From the NCBI GenBank assembly GCA_013399875.1, contig VXAZ01006779.1, forward strand, positions 1,209,648 through 1,273,647: a stretch of 64,000 bases of DNA, written 5' to 3'. Below the pieces are notes generated by a model. That model worked only from the letters and a program-made list of their open reading frames with translations, searched no databases and had not been told where the DNA came from. This document shows, piece after piece, positions 1-12,823 of the stretch. The stretch comes from Gymnorhina tibicen. Taxonomy: Eukaryota > Chordata > Aves > Passeriformes > Artamidae. The translations under genes were made by a program, and so were the position numbers. The number at the start of each line of letters is the position of its first letter. The first letter of the stretch is position 1.

Positions 1-3000
1 AGTGCTGAACTGGAAAAAGATTTTGGTTTTTCTGAGCTTTGTGAACGTGACTTCTTAATACAGGATTCTTCAGCATAAGCAGCAAGTGCCCCAGTGAAAT
101 GAACTTGGTTGCAGTTCTTGGATATTGGTAAGTACATTCAGAATGGAACTGTAATGACCCAAGAATTCCTTCAAAAGTGGTTATAAGGATTTTAAACTAA
201 GTTTAAAAATATTATACAAAAATTTTATGTATGACATCATATTAACTGTGACCTTTTAATTTTCTTGATTTCAAGTTCTTTTAATTTTCTTGATTACATT
301 TTCACCTTAGCGCTCTTTTATTTTTCCTTCACAAATTGAATTACGATGTGTTTCTCCCTCTTTTCTCGCCATTATTACGTCTTTCCACCTTATATTGCCT
401 GTTCTCATCACCTATTATTTGTCATGCCAGTGTTGCGTTAAAGGTTTTGCATAAAGAACTCAGTCTATGCAATTAAGTTTCAACATTCTTAGAATAACAT
501 TTATGTTAGCAAATGCATACATTCCCATCACCTCACTTTGCAATAGTTCAGGTCTCCAGTTTATGTGATGTGAAATATATACAAGTAAGCAAGACTAAGT
601 TGTTTTAGTTAAAAATATATTATCATTACTAAATTTTGTGTACCACACTATGCCTCACAGACGGCAAACAGGATAAGTAGTGTCAGTCCCACTGTGCAAT
701 AAGAGAGAATTTCTGCCTCAAAACATTAAAATCTAACTCTACAGAGTTAAAAATCAAAGAACTTTCTTTCCAAATATGTGAAGAATGGAAAGAATGTAAG
801 AGGCTTTATCAACGTCTCACTGTGGGTTGCTGAGTATAACCTAGACTATTTGAGGAACTTCTCTTAACATAAGTACAGTTTCTGAAATACTGTAGTAAGA
901 ATTCAACCTTTCAAAAATATCGATACTGCTGTTTAAATTTCATGGGTTTAGATTTTGTTTTCAATTTTATTTTTTGTTTTAAATTTGACATTTCTCTAAT
1001 ATGATAAAAAAAATAACTATAGATAGATAGTTTGATAACACTCTAATTGTATAATGCACCACCATCGCTTGCTTTGTGAGGTCATGAAGTAATTAAGCAT
1101 TCCTGAGACAACCAGCAGACTGGAAACAATCTCTGTTTGAATTACTTCTTGACTGTCAGGGAACTAATTGTCTTCCTTCTTTAAGATTTGCTCAAAATCT
1201 AGGAAGTCAGAAATGAACTCAAGGAACTGATCTCATTTTTCTAAGGATGAAATGACTTCTGATTCATTGCCTATTCTATAACAGATAAATGGAAGTTCAC
1301 AGCATAAATAAAGGGAGAACCAGGGCCACAAAACTAAATTATTTGACCAGCAGAGAAGTTAATGAATACGTAACAAAAACCTGAGTGAGCCACTTGAAGT
1401 CAAAGACAAGAAGGCAATAATGGTATTTGCATCCTATTTGTATTATAGGTAGGATAAAACAGATGACACAAACAGACTTGCTATCCTGCTTTTCTTGTTC
1501 TATACAAACATGATGGTGTGTTTTTCAGCACCTATGCATCAAATTTATATTCCACAATTTTCATATAAGAAAGAATTCCATCGATTTCTTTTTTCTTTTT
1601 AGAAATAAAGCATTCTCAGCCTTTATTTCATATAATTCATATATGCAACACTCATATGCCTTTGATCCCATAAAGTTGTCCCTAAAGCAGTGTTCTTTCA
1701 CCCAGCGTGCAAGAGCAAGTCAATGCACTGATTTGAGACATTTGATTTTATTACTATTCTTCAGAATAGGGTGACAGGCATCTAACAAAGCTGGCACCCT
1801 TTTTAGGAAAGGAAAGGAAAGCGCAGTCTTTTACACAAAAAAGAAAAGGTAACTAAGAATGATACTGAAACAGCTGATTTGTTACTGAAGTTGCTGTAAC
1901 AAAATTCTTAATGTGCATGTGGTAGTCTTGTTGCAGTTCATTATACTATCATTCACATACATAAATTTCCCTGTGAGTGTGTTTTTTAGTCATCTTAGGT
2001 AACTTCAGGTTGTATTTTCATCCTATCAACTACCATTAAGTTATTAATTAACCTTATACTCTATTACAGTTTGTACTTGAATCTGTTTGAACAAGTGGTT
2101 GTCAAACAAACGATGTATAGTATTCTGTTCTGGAGACTCCTACTTTCATTCTTTCATTCCTGGGGACTCCTCATTGCTCCATTGCTCCAGCACCTCTTTA
2201 TGGTGGTTTCAACGCTTTCTTAGAGTTACTAAGAGTTTGGGTTTTTTTTTCATCTGATATCAGAAATGTTGAGAATTCCAAGAAATAAATAATTTTATTT
2301 AAACTCATCCTAACAGAAAAATTAATCAAAACATGCCATATAGCATCAAGAATTCAAGATACCAAATAAATTCTAGCAGACCCCATTTGTTTTTAATACA
2401 CTCACTGTCCGGGAATACTCTCTCATTTTGGCTTTGTTAGAGTTTAGTTTCTCAAATTTCTGCACACAAAAGACCATGTTTTTCTTTGAATTACTAGGTA
2501 ACATTTTAAAGAAGCCTAACGAAGAGATCAGCCTGTGTTACAGTTCCACAACAGCACTTAGCAGATAGTTTCAAGCAAATATTTGTTATTCTGCAAATGG
2601 GACTCAATACATTCTTAAATTAGCAGTTATTTAAATTCTTGTCTGTGCTAGAACTAGAGGTAAAAAACAATGTAACAGGTATAATGAAATATGCACAGTA
2701 AAGAAAAACTGACAGCAAACTATGGATCATGTGGCACTGTTAACTGAAGGTATTGTATGATTTTCTATTTCAGAAGGCACCATTGTCTCTCTCATATGCA
2801 TACTTTAAATAAAACAAGTGGTAATAAAAGCTAGAGAAAGATGAAAGAGAAAACCTTAGAACTCAAAAAGAACACAAACTGTCAAAGTAAGATACTCTGA
2901 AGCATCCCGTAAGTAGGTTCCCAAGATGCCTTGAAAGACACTATATTAAAATTAAAACCATTTTTATATCCTAGACATGAAGGTCAATCCTTCAGTAATA

Positions 3001-6000
3001 CAATTTAGGGATGTAATATCTCTATGTAATAGACTTCAGCAGTTGCTCCTGGGTGTACTAACTTCTGGCATAACATAAAGGTCTGATATGTGTTCAGTAC
3101 TGTCAGGAAATCAGTTCTGGGTTGCAAGAGGAAAGAGGACATGTAGATAAGACTGGTGTGCTCCTCACTGGCTGAAAGTGCACCTATCTTCTGTCAGATT
3201 TCGCAAGTTCACCTGTAGTGCTGCAGCATTGCTTTCGAGATCGTACTCAATCTGTACATGATGGCTCAGTTGATTCCTCTTTCACCCTACTGTCCTCAGT
3301 CTCCTGTAATCCAATGTCCACGTATGACTCTGATACCCTGCAACCAAAGCACCTTTGGGGTTCTAATTCAGTTCCTCAGGGAAAGCTAAATATGGAACAA
3401 ATTTAAAAGAACATAGATCAAACATACAAGCAACACTGAAAAACAGTGCGATCTAATGTCTTTAAAGTTCAAGTTTTTTGATAGAAGGAAAACTTGAGAA
3501 ATTAAAGATAAGGTAAATCTCACAAATTAATGTAGGAGTCCTGTGATAAAGTTGCAGACATCTTCAGATGGCTTGCTTCTGAACTCTTATTAAGAACAAA
3601 AAACTAACAAGTTTCTATTCTTAAAAATAGAATTATAAAAATATTTTCCTGATTACCCATCTGTGTTACAATTATTAAGATAGTAACATTTCACAGTAAA
3701 ACACTAGACTGACAGAGAATAATTGCTTCTGGACTCAATTTCATTTTTCAGTATTTTGCACAGAGATGCTACACACAGATGGAGAGGCTACCCCAGTCTT
3801 AGGGAGTCTCAGTGTCTGAAAGGAAGTAATTTCTCTTTACATTCCTTCACAAATAACATGCATAAAAGTACAAGAGTTTTCCTCAGCTGGCTCAATCATG
3901 ATTCTTTTAGAGATTCACAACCTATTTTTATAAACTGTCAGAAAATTAATCACTTCCCACCCATGTGCAGTTTTCTTTATTTCCCACCAGCCTACCCTAT
4001 GCCTTCACTTTTGTATTCTCTTCTAGCTTCTTTTGTTGATCCCCTTTTTATTTTAGATTACTTTTTATAACTCTTCAAAGGCCTCCCTCCCATTGTCCCT
4101 TACTCATACCTTGCTCTGCTGAAAAATCTGCAGCAGCAGGACTTTTTTTGAAAAAATGACAAGAGATGCTGCTGATTCAGTGCAGCAAAGACGTGTGATA
4201 CAATGAGAGCAGTGGGTGGTTTTACAGCTTGTGTCAAAATATGGGTTGGCCTTAGTTTTCTTGTAAATTTGTTTAAATAGCTGGGTCTGATTCTTTTTAT
4301 CAGGAGAAGCAAAGCTCAAAATAGTTTTTGCTGGTTTGGGAAAATTTCTACCTATCTACTGTTCTGCATTTTTCTCATAGAGTTCTTGCAAAATATCCTC
4401 TCTCATGAAGTTGAGGATAGCTACATACTGTGAGGACTGGCTTCTCCAAACCAAATATTTTTGAAGGGCTTCTTAGCATACATAGATTTGTTACTGTTTT
4501 ACAGAACAATCCAATAATAAATGAGTTCCAATATTGTTAAATAGGCAATGGCCACTTTGAAAGAAAAAAAAAGCCAAAACTACAATGCCATAAGTGAAAA
4601 AATCATAATGGGTTGGGGCTTTTGGAATGACACTGCAGCAGAAACTGCATGTGAACACTCCACTATTCCTTCGCAGAGTAGATTCACACACAACAGCTTT
4701 TTTGGGCAAAGTGTTCTGTCACTCCTATGCACATTGTTACATCCCACTAGCTGTCACTGCAACTACATTGAGACTCTCTTAGCCCTCAGTAGGCCATCTT
4801 CCGTTTTTCCCGGAATTGTTCTGGGGAAGAACAGAGAAGGACAATAGAAAAATCTTTCTCTTACCCATCCATCTATATGTATCTACATGTTGAGAAATTG
4901 GAAAGGAATAGAGGAAACAAAACCATCACATTTCTGGGCTCAGAATTCAACATTACTAATTATTTAAACAGAAGGAGCACCTATGGAGAATATTAATCTG
5001 AACTGAAGAATTCTTGAAGTGTTTTGAACAGTCCAATAAGAGACCTCCTGGGAGAAAATCCTCTAGATTCTGAATACATGCAAAAGATTTTTAGGCATAA
5101 AATCTTCAGTTAATATAAATACCAAGTTCTGAGCTAATCTCTTCTTCAACTATGTTAAAACTCAGAAGAATCACAAAAAATGTGTCACAGAGTTACAATT
5201 CACCACAGACAAGTCACTGGGCATGATTGTGATTTTTCCCCTTCCTAATTCATGGCAAATGCAATGTTCCCAGGAGACAAATTTGTGATGAAAGCGCATT
5301 ACTCTAGATAGTTCTGTTTCCCAGTGGGTGAGTGGGGGCATTTGGACTGTCCTCAAGGTTTAGGTGATATACATTGTGTAAAATACCTTACTGATATGAG
5401 CAATATTTCTTTTCACCTTGGTTTACATCAGGTAGGAAGCAGTTTAAATGATCATTATATAAAGGTCACATTTTTAATAAAAGTGTCCAAACAGAATTTT
5501 ATTAGTCTGACTAGGAAAGTTCTCCTATGTAAACAAAACTCACTCAGTGCTTTTCTCTTACCTTCTTGGCCAGCAGCACTTTGAAAGCAAAGTAGAAATG
5601 AACAGAAGTCACATGTGAGCTTTGCTCTTTCATACTCTATGATTTTATTTCATGGTTTATGTGCAAAAGTTCATATGAGACTTCCTGTCTGACCCTATTT
5701 CAATTTTTCAAAAATATTGGGTTTTATACATTTATTTTTCATATAGAGGACGAATTGTCTGTCTTGTGTATAATGACTGTTGTTTCCGAAATTTTCTAAT
5801 GCCTGCTATCTAACATTGGTGCTGTAATAAACCTACTTTGATCTTGGCTGCACTGTAGGAAGCTGAAAATCAGAAGCTGAAATCTGGCCCAAAGGAAGTA
5901 TGTCTTTTACTATGAGCAGGATCAGCATCAGATCCTGCTTTGCCAGTCCTTTTTTAAGTTGGTCAGAAATATGATAAAAGAAAACAAAACCAGCTTGTTT

Positions 6001-9000
6001 TAGGCTCTCTCTTAATTCATAGTGTTTATAATATCTTTTCTCCTTACCAGTGATGAGCCATTATCATGTGAAATTCACAGTATATAAATATCAATATAAA
6101 TGTATTGTCATGGTTTCAAATAACCTAATTAGTTTGGCAGCTTAGTTACAAATAACAGTTCTAATCCTCATAGGATCAATCTAACTGTTTACTTCACAGG
6201 AGGTTAATGACCATAACTCATCAAAACATCTTTTCAACAATAATAAGAGATATGAAAAAGATATTTAATTATTTTTAATTCAGAATATATTTTACCCACT
6301 TCCTTGCAGTATGTTTTTTGCACATATACGTGGGTGTGCTTTTTTTCTTGTTGTCTATTAAATTATTTAGTTTAGAAAATCCTACATGTACTCTTTGTTC
6401 TACATAAAAGCTAACAAGTACGGATCTTAAACAAGCAGGCTGTTTTGAATGATTGGTTATTTAAGTCTGTGGGTGAAAGAGCTACAGTTGAAAAGTACCG
6501 GTACAGAGAAGATAAAGTGATTATCTCAGATTTATTTTGAGACTCGGATATCTAAATCAGAGAGCAAAAAAAAGGAGATCCAAGTTATTGAAGCAAGGCT
6601 TGAGAAAGGGAAGAGGTTGAAGAAGAAAAGGAGAAGGAAAGAAGAACTGGCTAAAAATAAAAGACAGTAGAAAACAAAATATTCCAAAACATTAATCTTT
6701 GTTACTTCTTTGTAGCAGAGCAAGATAAGGCATAAAAGGTAAGTGAGAACACAAAGTGAAACGCATTGGCTGAAGAATGAGAATCTGGTTTTATTACACA
6801 AGTTTTAATTTATCACATTAAACTGTATTTCAGTGGGACCCTCACCTTGTGTCTTCAAAGTGTCTTGTCCTGCCAGAACACTTGCCACTCAAAATATAGT
6901 CCAGTGTAGTGTTAATTTAACTTGTTGTGTAGTGACTGTACTCTTTGTAGCTATGATAATGCTGCCAAAAAGGTTTAATGTTTACTGTAACTGTTTAAGT
7001 ATAAAATAAGGTTTCTATTTATTTTCCTCTCATAACATCAATGGAAAGGTCTCACACTCATGTCAGAGATGTTTCATATACTTACTTCTCATTAAAGTGC
7101 TTTTGAGAATCTGCCATTTCAAGGAATAAGTCCTTGGTCCTTGCACAGAAACACTGTACCTTAAAGTTACAATATACCAATGTACTTTCATCACCAATCA
7201 GTTGCTGTTAAGACTGGAATCTTACTAGATATCTTACTGTAATTTGACCTTTTTTACAATAAATGTCTTTTTTTGGAAGTTACCCTGAATAATTTTAATA
7301 AATAATTTAAGTGCCAAAGTAAATAATACAGCTTTAATGAGAACTGCTACTATTTTAATTTAGGTAACAGGAAAACAGTTCAGTAGGGAAAAAGTTCCCT
7401 GCTCGATTTTACCACTTTGTGACAACCCAACTCCCCAGTTTTCCCAATGTCTACAGTACAACACTGATGAGCTCCCTAGTCTTTCAAAGTAGCAATAAAC
7501 CAGCAACTCTGAATGAAGCTCTGGGGATTCTGAGTATTTAATTCATTTTCTTTTTTCAAATACAACTTGTTCTGACAATGTGTGACACAAAGTGTGAGAA
7601 CATCTATTTCCCTCCTGATGCGTAATAAGCAGTTAAGAAATCAACATTTTCTTCTTTTGTTTCTGCCTCTGTTAGGCAATGAGAAAACCGAAAGAGAGTC
7701 AATTAAACAGATCAAAACAGCAAATGTAAACATTTGGGAACATTCCCCTTTGATTACATTCTTTTGCTTTCCCACACCGATGTTCTTTCCTGACATTTTT
7801 GCTATGCTATGTGTTACTTACAGAATAATTATTTTGGAAATGTATCTTCCATCAGATTCCTGTTACAGCTTTTATTCTTACATACCCTTAAAAATTGTTT
7901 TAATTTCTTAATTGCATTTTTTCTCATTTTCTCCTACAAAACACCTTAGTTGAACTTTCTGATTGCACAGTTTTAGGAAAAATCAAGATTAAATCTCATA
8001 AAATCTTGTTGCATAATCTTGTATATTTATTCCTCTCTTACTAGAGGCTGGAATTTAAATATGATAACACTTTCTGTTCCAATATTCAGTGATGACAGGA
8101 AACAAAAAAGACTGACAAAAACCTAAAAATCCTGTTACTAATCTTAACAACAATCAAAGAATTTAATTGCAAAAAATTCTAATTTTAGTAAGGCTGCCAA
8201 AACTAATATGGTATGAATGTACTTAATAATGGACTCTATTATACACTTTGTATTCCAGTAATATTCTTTCTTAGAATGTATCATTTGTCTAGGATCATAA
8301 CTTAAAAAACAAGTGGTTTACTAATGTGTTGCTTAGTTTAGAAAGAATTGCATTTTCAGGGAACAGAAATCCTGAAATGCTATCGTCTTCCTCTTTTTAC
8401 TATAATAAGCATGTGCAGTGCTAGTTTCTTCAGCAGACAGAATTTTAAATTAATGTAGCATGGCATATTGTCAGCTTGGTAATCTTCAAAATATAGAGGT
8501 GGGTTTGAGAAGAAGTAAACAAAATGAATGTTTTCATTGGAACAGTGAAATATCCACAGGAGAAGCCATGAGGGATTCCCAAGATTTTATCTTACAGCAT
8601 TACATTGACAGGTACATATTTAAAAAACTATTTCCCCACAAAATGTGTTGCATTGCCTAGCCAGGTTGTGTTTGTACATGCATTTGTGTTGTTTCTAATG
8701 AAAACTAAATATACCTCAACTTTGGAAATGAGAAACAGAAGTGACTTCAGCCCTGTAATTTTCTGAGAGTTTTTGATGCAAGCTTTTCAATGCAAGGGCT
8801 TTTTCTCATCCAGTGTGCCTTGTACTTCAGCTCACTTTTTATGGAAGTTCATGGCATGTCATGACTTGGGTTTATCTGCAGCTGTGAATTCATACAATGG
8901 GAAAGAAAGTAGTTTTGTTACCATATCCATAAGAATGCATGGAATGACATAATATAGAGGATTCTCTTATGAAAACATTCTATCTATATAAGGATATAGT

Positions 9001-9859
9001 CCTTATGAAAGATTTTTTCTGTTAAAAGATATGTTTTACAACAGTATTGTATAGTGCAGGGGAAAATACCCGAAAAATCAAACACAGGCTTTTGGAAGGA
9101 TCTCTAGATTAAATCATTCTAGCCAAGATCAGGACTAAACCAGCCTCTTTGTACTGGGGTTAAAGCATCTTCATTTGCTTCAGATTTATCTACTCTTCCT
9201 GAGTGAGAATGGGAATTTTTTTTTCAGCTTTGCTTCTCAGGTGTCTATCTAGACTCATATAATAATTTTGACAGATAGTGCAAAGACGAACAAATATTTT
9301 GATATATCTAATTTGATCAAGATGATAAAAAAATAAAAGGTAAAACATAACAATATAGTTATTATAGTCAAGACAAAAAAAATATCCAGTATCTTAGGGT
9401 GCTTTACAGTAGAAATAGAAAGAGAAATATGTGGGGGGATCCTCGGGGCTGTAACTCCACTAAAAAAAAAAAAAGAAAAAAGGAAAAAACTATATGAATC
9501 TAAATTATCAAAGTCTACAGTAAAGTTCAAAAGATGAGTCAGGAAAAAGAATTTCAGGAAACTGACCTAATTTTCCAAGAGAAGCAGTAAAATAAGTGGT
9601 TCTACTCCAAATTCTTAGAACAGTACTGAAAAACATCACTCAGTGACAAACATTGATATGATTAATGCTCTGAGCTAGATGACTGATGCAAACAGCTTTC
9701 TGCAAATATTTTGATAAACTTTAAAACTAATTTGCAGTTTAGTTATGCTTACTTTTCTTTTGTTCTTTTCCATTAGAATTCCAGAAAAGGCACTTCAATT
9801 TTCAAAATGTGATAGGAAGACACAAGTGCTACAAAAAAATATTAATAATAGCTCCTTCT
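1..9859. other. Unannotated AT-rich unique sequence
   Basis: No gene, RNA gene or recognisable transposon is seen here. The stretch is AT-rich with many short A and T runs. Open frames reach only about 110 codons, lack recognisable protein motifs and look like chance. A purine-rich tract lies at about 6577-6650. A weak exon-like segment at 64-127 is listed under findings. Old, heavily diverged repeats could be hidden here and would need a library search. Confidence 0.6.
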
Positions 9860-9864
9860 TCATA
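9860..9864. repeat. Left target-site duplication (tcata) of solo LTR
   Basis: The five bases tcata directly precede the TGTCATGG start of the LTR and recur exactly at 11354-11358, directly after its ACA end. A 5-bp duplication is usual for ERVL-type integrations and also occurs in other retroviral classes. Confidence 0.85.
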
Positions 9865-11353
9865 TGTCATGGTTTAGCATAGCTTGGGTTTTAGTTAAGG
9901 AAAAATCCACCAGCTACGGAAGTGATGTTTTTGCAAGGGGCTGCTCCAGCTTCCTGCAGACCCAATAAATCCAATCAACCGGCTAGTTTGAATATTGGCA
10001 ACTCTGTTAAGCCACTTAAGAAGCTTGCCACACCTCTGTAAACCACATTTAAGTACAAACAAGCCCGGGAAAAGCTCTCATACTTCCGGGCTTCTGGACA
10101 GGTAACTGGGGTGCCCGCGCGTCACCGGCGGGGCCGGGCTGGGCCCTGTCTGCCTGGCCCTGCGGGGCCAGGGTGCAGCCCTGCTCAGTGCAGGCTGGCC
10201 CGTGGCATGGCTTGGCAAGATCTTGGCCGCTTCTGCTCCCTGTGGGCCAGCCCACGGCTCGGCTCGGCTGGACCAACCCCCCTGCCGCCAGTGTGGCCAC
10301 CGAAATGAAACTCTGCACTGAAACCAGCTCCGGCCGCCGCTTGGCAGAGATCACGTGACCAACAGCGAGAGACAAATTCCAGCTGCAAGGCCCGGGTGAG
10401 ATTAACTTCTTCAGTGCTGTAAAGTTCTCCAGAATAGATGAAACTTGCAGACATCAATCCTCTCCTGAGTTAAAGGAAAGGGAAAAGTGAAGGCACGTGG
10501 AAAAAACATCATAGAGACACCAAAGTCAGTGAAGAAGAAAGAGCTGAAGCTCAGAGAGAGGGCAAAGAAGAGATGCTTCGAACCTACAAGCTGAAATTCT
10601 TTTGTAAAACTATGGTGATAAACTATGATACATCAGAATACCCCTTGTAATTTCATGAGAAAAGCATGGGGGGTGTGGAGCGTTCAAACCGCAACCGTGA
10701 GCAAAGGTACCTGTGCTGAGACAAGTGAATGTTGAAGTAGCTGTTATCTAATGAGAAGCGTGAACAGAGAAAGATGAGAGTGATGAAGTGAAAACCCTTG
10801 CTCCCAGGGAGGAAGAATTCCTCTGTTCCCAGACATGAAGATGATCCCAGAGATAGATGAAGGAAACCTTTGCTTTTGAACAGCTCATCTTTAAAATGAT
10901 ACCCCATTAGCTAAGATTGAACCCTGGGAAACAGTTGTGGGGAAAGCTGTAAGTTGAGGGAAGAGACTTTCACATGCAAGCAGAGAACCACCCCAGGCAG
11001 CTGTTGTGCTGTGACATTAAAGCCATGAGAAAACTGTTTCTTGTGGAGATGTCCCCATGGCATAGCAAGAGAGACTCCTCTACTTAAGTGAACTGAAGAA
11101 AGACTATTAGAGAGATGGTAAACTGACTGAAAATCCCAAGTGTTGTCCTTTTGCATTGTCAGTGGGAGAAGAAGGAGAGGTGGGGGGAGGAGAAGTGTTC
11201 TGAAGGTTTATTCTGACTCTTTTTTACTTTTTAGTTCTGTTGATAAAGCTATCTTTTTATTCTTTAAAGTTTTGTGCCTGCTTTGCTTTCTCCTAATTCT
11301 TATCTCACAGAAGGAAAATAAGTAAGTAATGGATTGCAAACCAAACCACTACA
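9865..11353 (+). mobile_element. Solo LTR of an endogenous retrovirus (ERVL-like), about 1.49 kb
   Basis: The element starts TGTCATGGTTTAGC and ends AAACCACTACA, so it has the TG/CA retroviral ends and short imperfect inverted termini. It is flanked on both sides by tcata. No gag, pol or env is present, so it is a solo LTR left by recombination between two LTRs. The text matches a long LTR that I remember as common in passerine genomes; the family name was not checked. The plus orientation is inferred from a TTTAAGTA box near 10047 and an AT-rich tail near 11240-11270 that resembles a polyadenylation region. The middle, about 10090-10350, is unusually GC-rich. Open frames of 60-108 codons inside it, on both strands, are by-products of this composition and not genes. 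Confidence 0.85.
10090..10350. promoter_or_regulatory. CpG-rich core of the solo LTR
   Basis: This is the most GC- and CpG-rich part of the window, with several cg dinucleotides near 10114-10138 and 10328-10340, inside an otherwise CpG-poor region. In an LTR this position fits U3/R promoter sequence. Promoter activity is inference from composition only. Confidence 0.4.
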
Positions 11354-11358
11354 TCATA
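11354..11358. repeat. Right target-site duplication (tcata) of solo LTR
   Basis: This exact copy of the five bases at 9860-9864 abuts the ACA end of the LTR. The match is perfect, which argues for a moderately recent insertion or a conserved site. Confidence 0.85.
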
Positions 11359-12800
11359 CCACAGTAGAATCGACAAGTTTTTCTCCCCATGGAGAGTCAT
11401 TCTCCCCACATTATTCAAAGCAAATAATTAATCATTACGTAAGATGAAGAAAATGAATGTAGAGACTTACGCTAGGAAAATGCAGCCAGTCTAAAAAGCA
11501 TTACAGAACAGAAAAAAAGGTAATTTAAGAGAACTTCAGACTGTTCTTATCGTTGTCAGCCACCAGCCAATGGCACACATGAAAGAGCAGGGAGTATTCT
11601 CCACCTAGTAAGAATTACAAAAGGACCAAACTATAAAAGAAAAGAAAAACAGATTTAAAAGCATGAAATGTTTACTATCCACCCTTTCTCTAAAAGTCCA
11701 GTGTTTGAAGAGGTGATAGACTTTGATACTCTACTTTCACCTGGATCAGAGCAACTGTGCACCAAAGAAACTGGATGCTCCTATGCATTCCTTCTCTTGG
11801 ATTTACACCACGTGATTGTCTGCACTAGCAAGACAGCAACTTGGTAAGTCCAGGACATATGTAGTGGGCCTTTGATTCCTGGATATAAATAAAGTATTGT
11901 GTTATTAATGATGACTGTGACTATTCCTTTCTTATTAGAAATGCTAAGGTCTAAAAATGAAAGAAGAGGGATATACTTGGAGTATAAGTTATAACAAAGA
12001 TTTATTCCCCATCTCTGTACTTCCAGGTGAATTTTAATTTATGCAACACAATGTAATAATTAAATTTTTTTAGTCAAACTACCAGGATTAGGTTACCTGG
12101 CATCAAGACAGGTGTAAATAATCTGTAACTAGTTCCGAGAATTCTCATGTGATTTACACAGACCAGAATTTGTAACAGACTAGAATTTGGCTCCCAGAGA
12201 AAAATCATCTCAGTCAAGACTGTTAATGAAATAAGACAGCACATGAGTCAAAAGGCAAAATTCAGGAACTCATGGCAGAGTCTCTATGACATCTAAGCTT
12301 TGAGGAAGGTTACAGGGAGGTTTTTGGCATGATAAGTCAAATCGCTTGTGGATTTATTGTTGCAGAGATCTAGATTTCCTCACAAGCAGAAGACATCTTA
12401 GTTTAATCATGTTGATATCTGCACACATACACGCATACAAACACACGTGCACCCAAACACTGAGAGAAGGTAAAAGAGTGAGGTTGGAAAGTTAAGATAA
12501 AATGTCAAGAACTTTAAATTTAAGAAGTTAAATCAGAAATTTAATCGGAAAAAATATTTATCTTTTTTATGGACAGTTTTGGAGACTACAGCAATTATTC
12601 AAAATATTAAGCTACTTATCATGCTTAGTAATCAAGGGTCGTTCATAGCCCTTGAGATAAGCGCAGAACAGTCTCAGACGGTAAAAAAATTTCTTGTACA
12701 TTTTATTTAAAATCAACGTTCCTTAAAGCTGTCAGATGATGAATATGAACAGGATGTCAGAGTTAAGTGATTTTATGTTTGGGGGGTTTTTGTGTTTATC

Positions 12801-12823
12801 TATTTATTTATTTATTTTATTAT
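12801..12823. repeat. (TATT)n simple repeat
   Basis: Several tandem tatt units follow a G/T-rich run. This is an ordinary short microsatellite. Confidence 0.8.

Noticed and set aside
3723..4070. 115-codon plus-strand frame
   Set aside because: No motif, no splice context and low-complexity hydrophobic composition at its end, so chance is the best reading.
6107..6118. tgtcatggtttc, resembling an LTR start
   Set aside because: The following sequence is ordinary AT-rich DNA with no LTR features, and no matching right end or duplication was found.
6716..6738. 23-base microexon between ctttgtag and gtaagtgag
   Set aside because: The borders look good, but such pairs arise by chance in AT-rich DNA, and nothing upstream or downstream supports a transcript.
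10049..11156. Cluster of open frames of 65-108 codons on both strands
   Set aside because: All lie inside the solo LTR. Their length follows from the GC-rich core and repeat sequence, and no retroviral protein motif is present.
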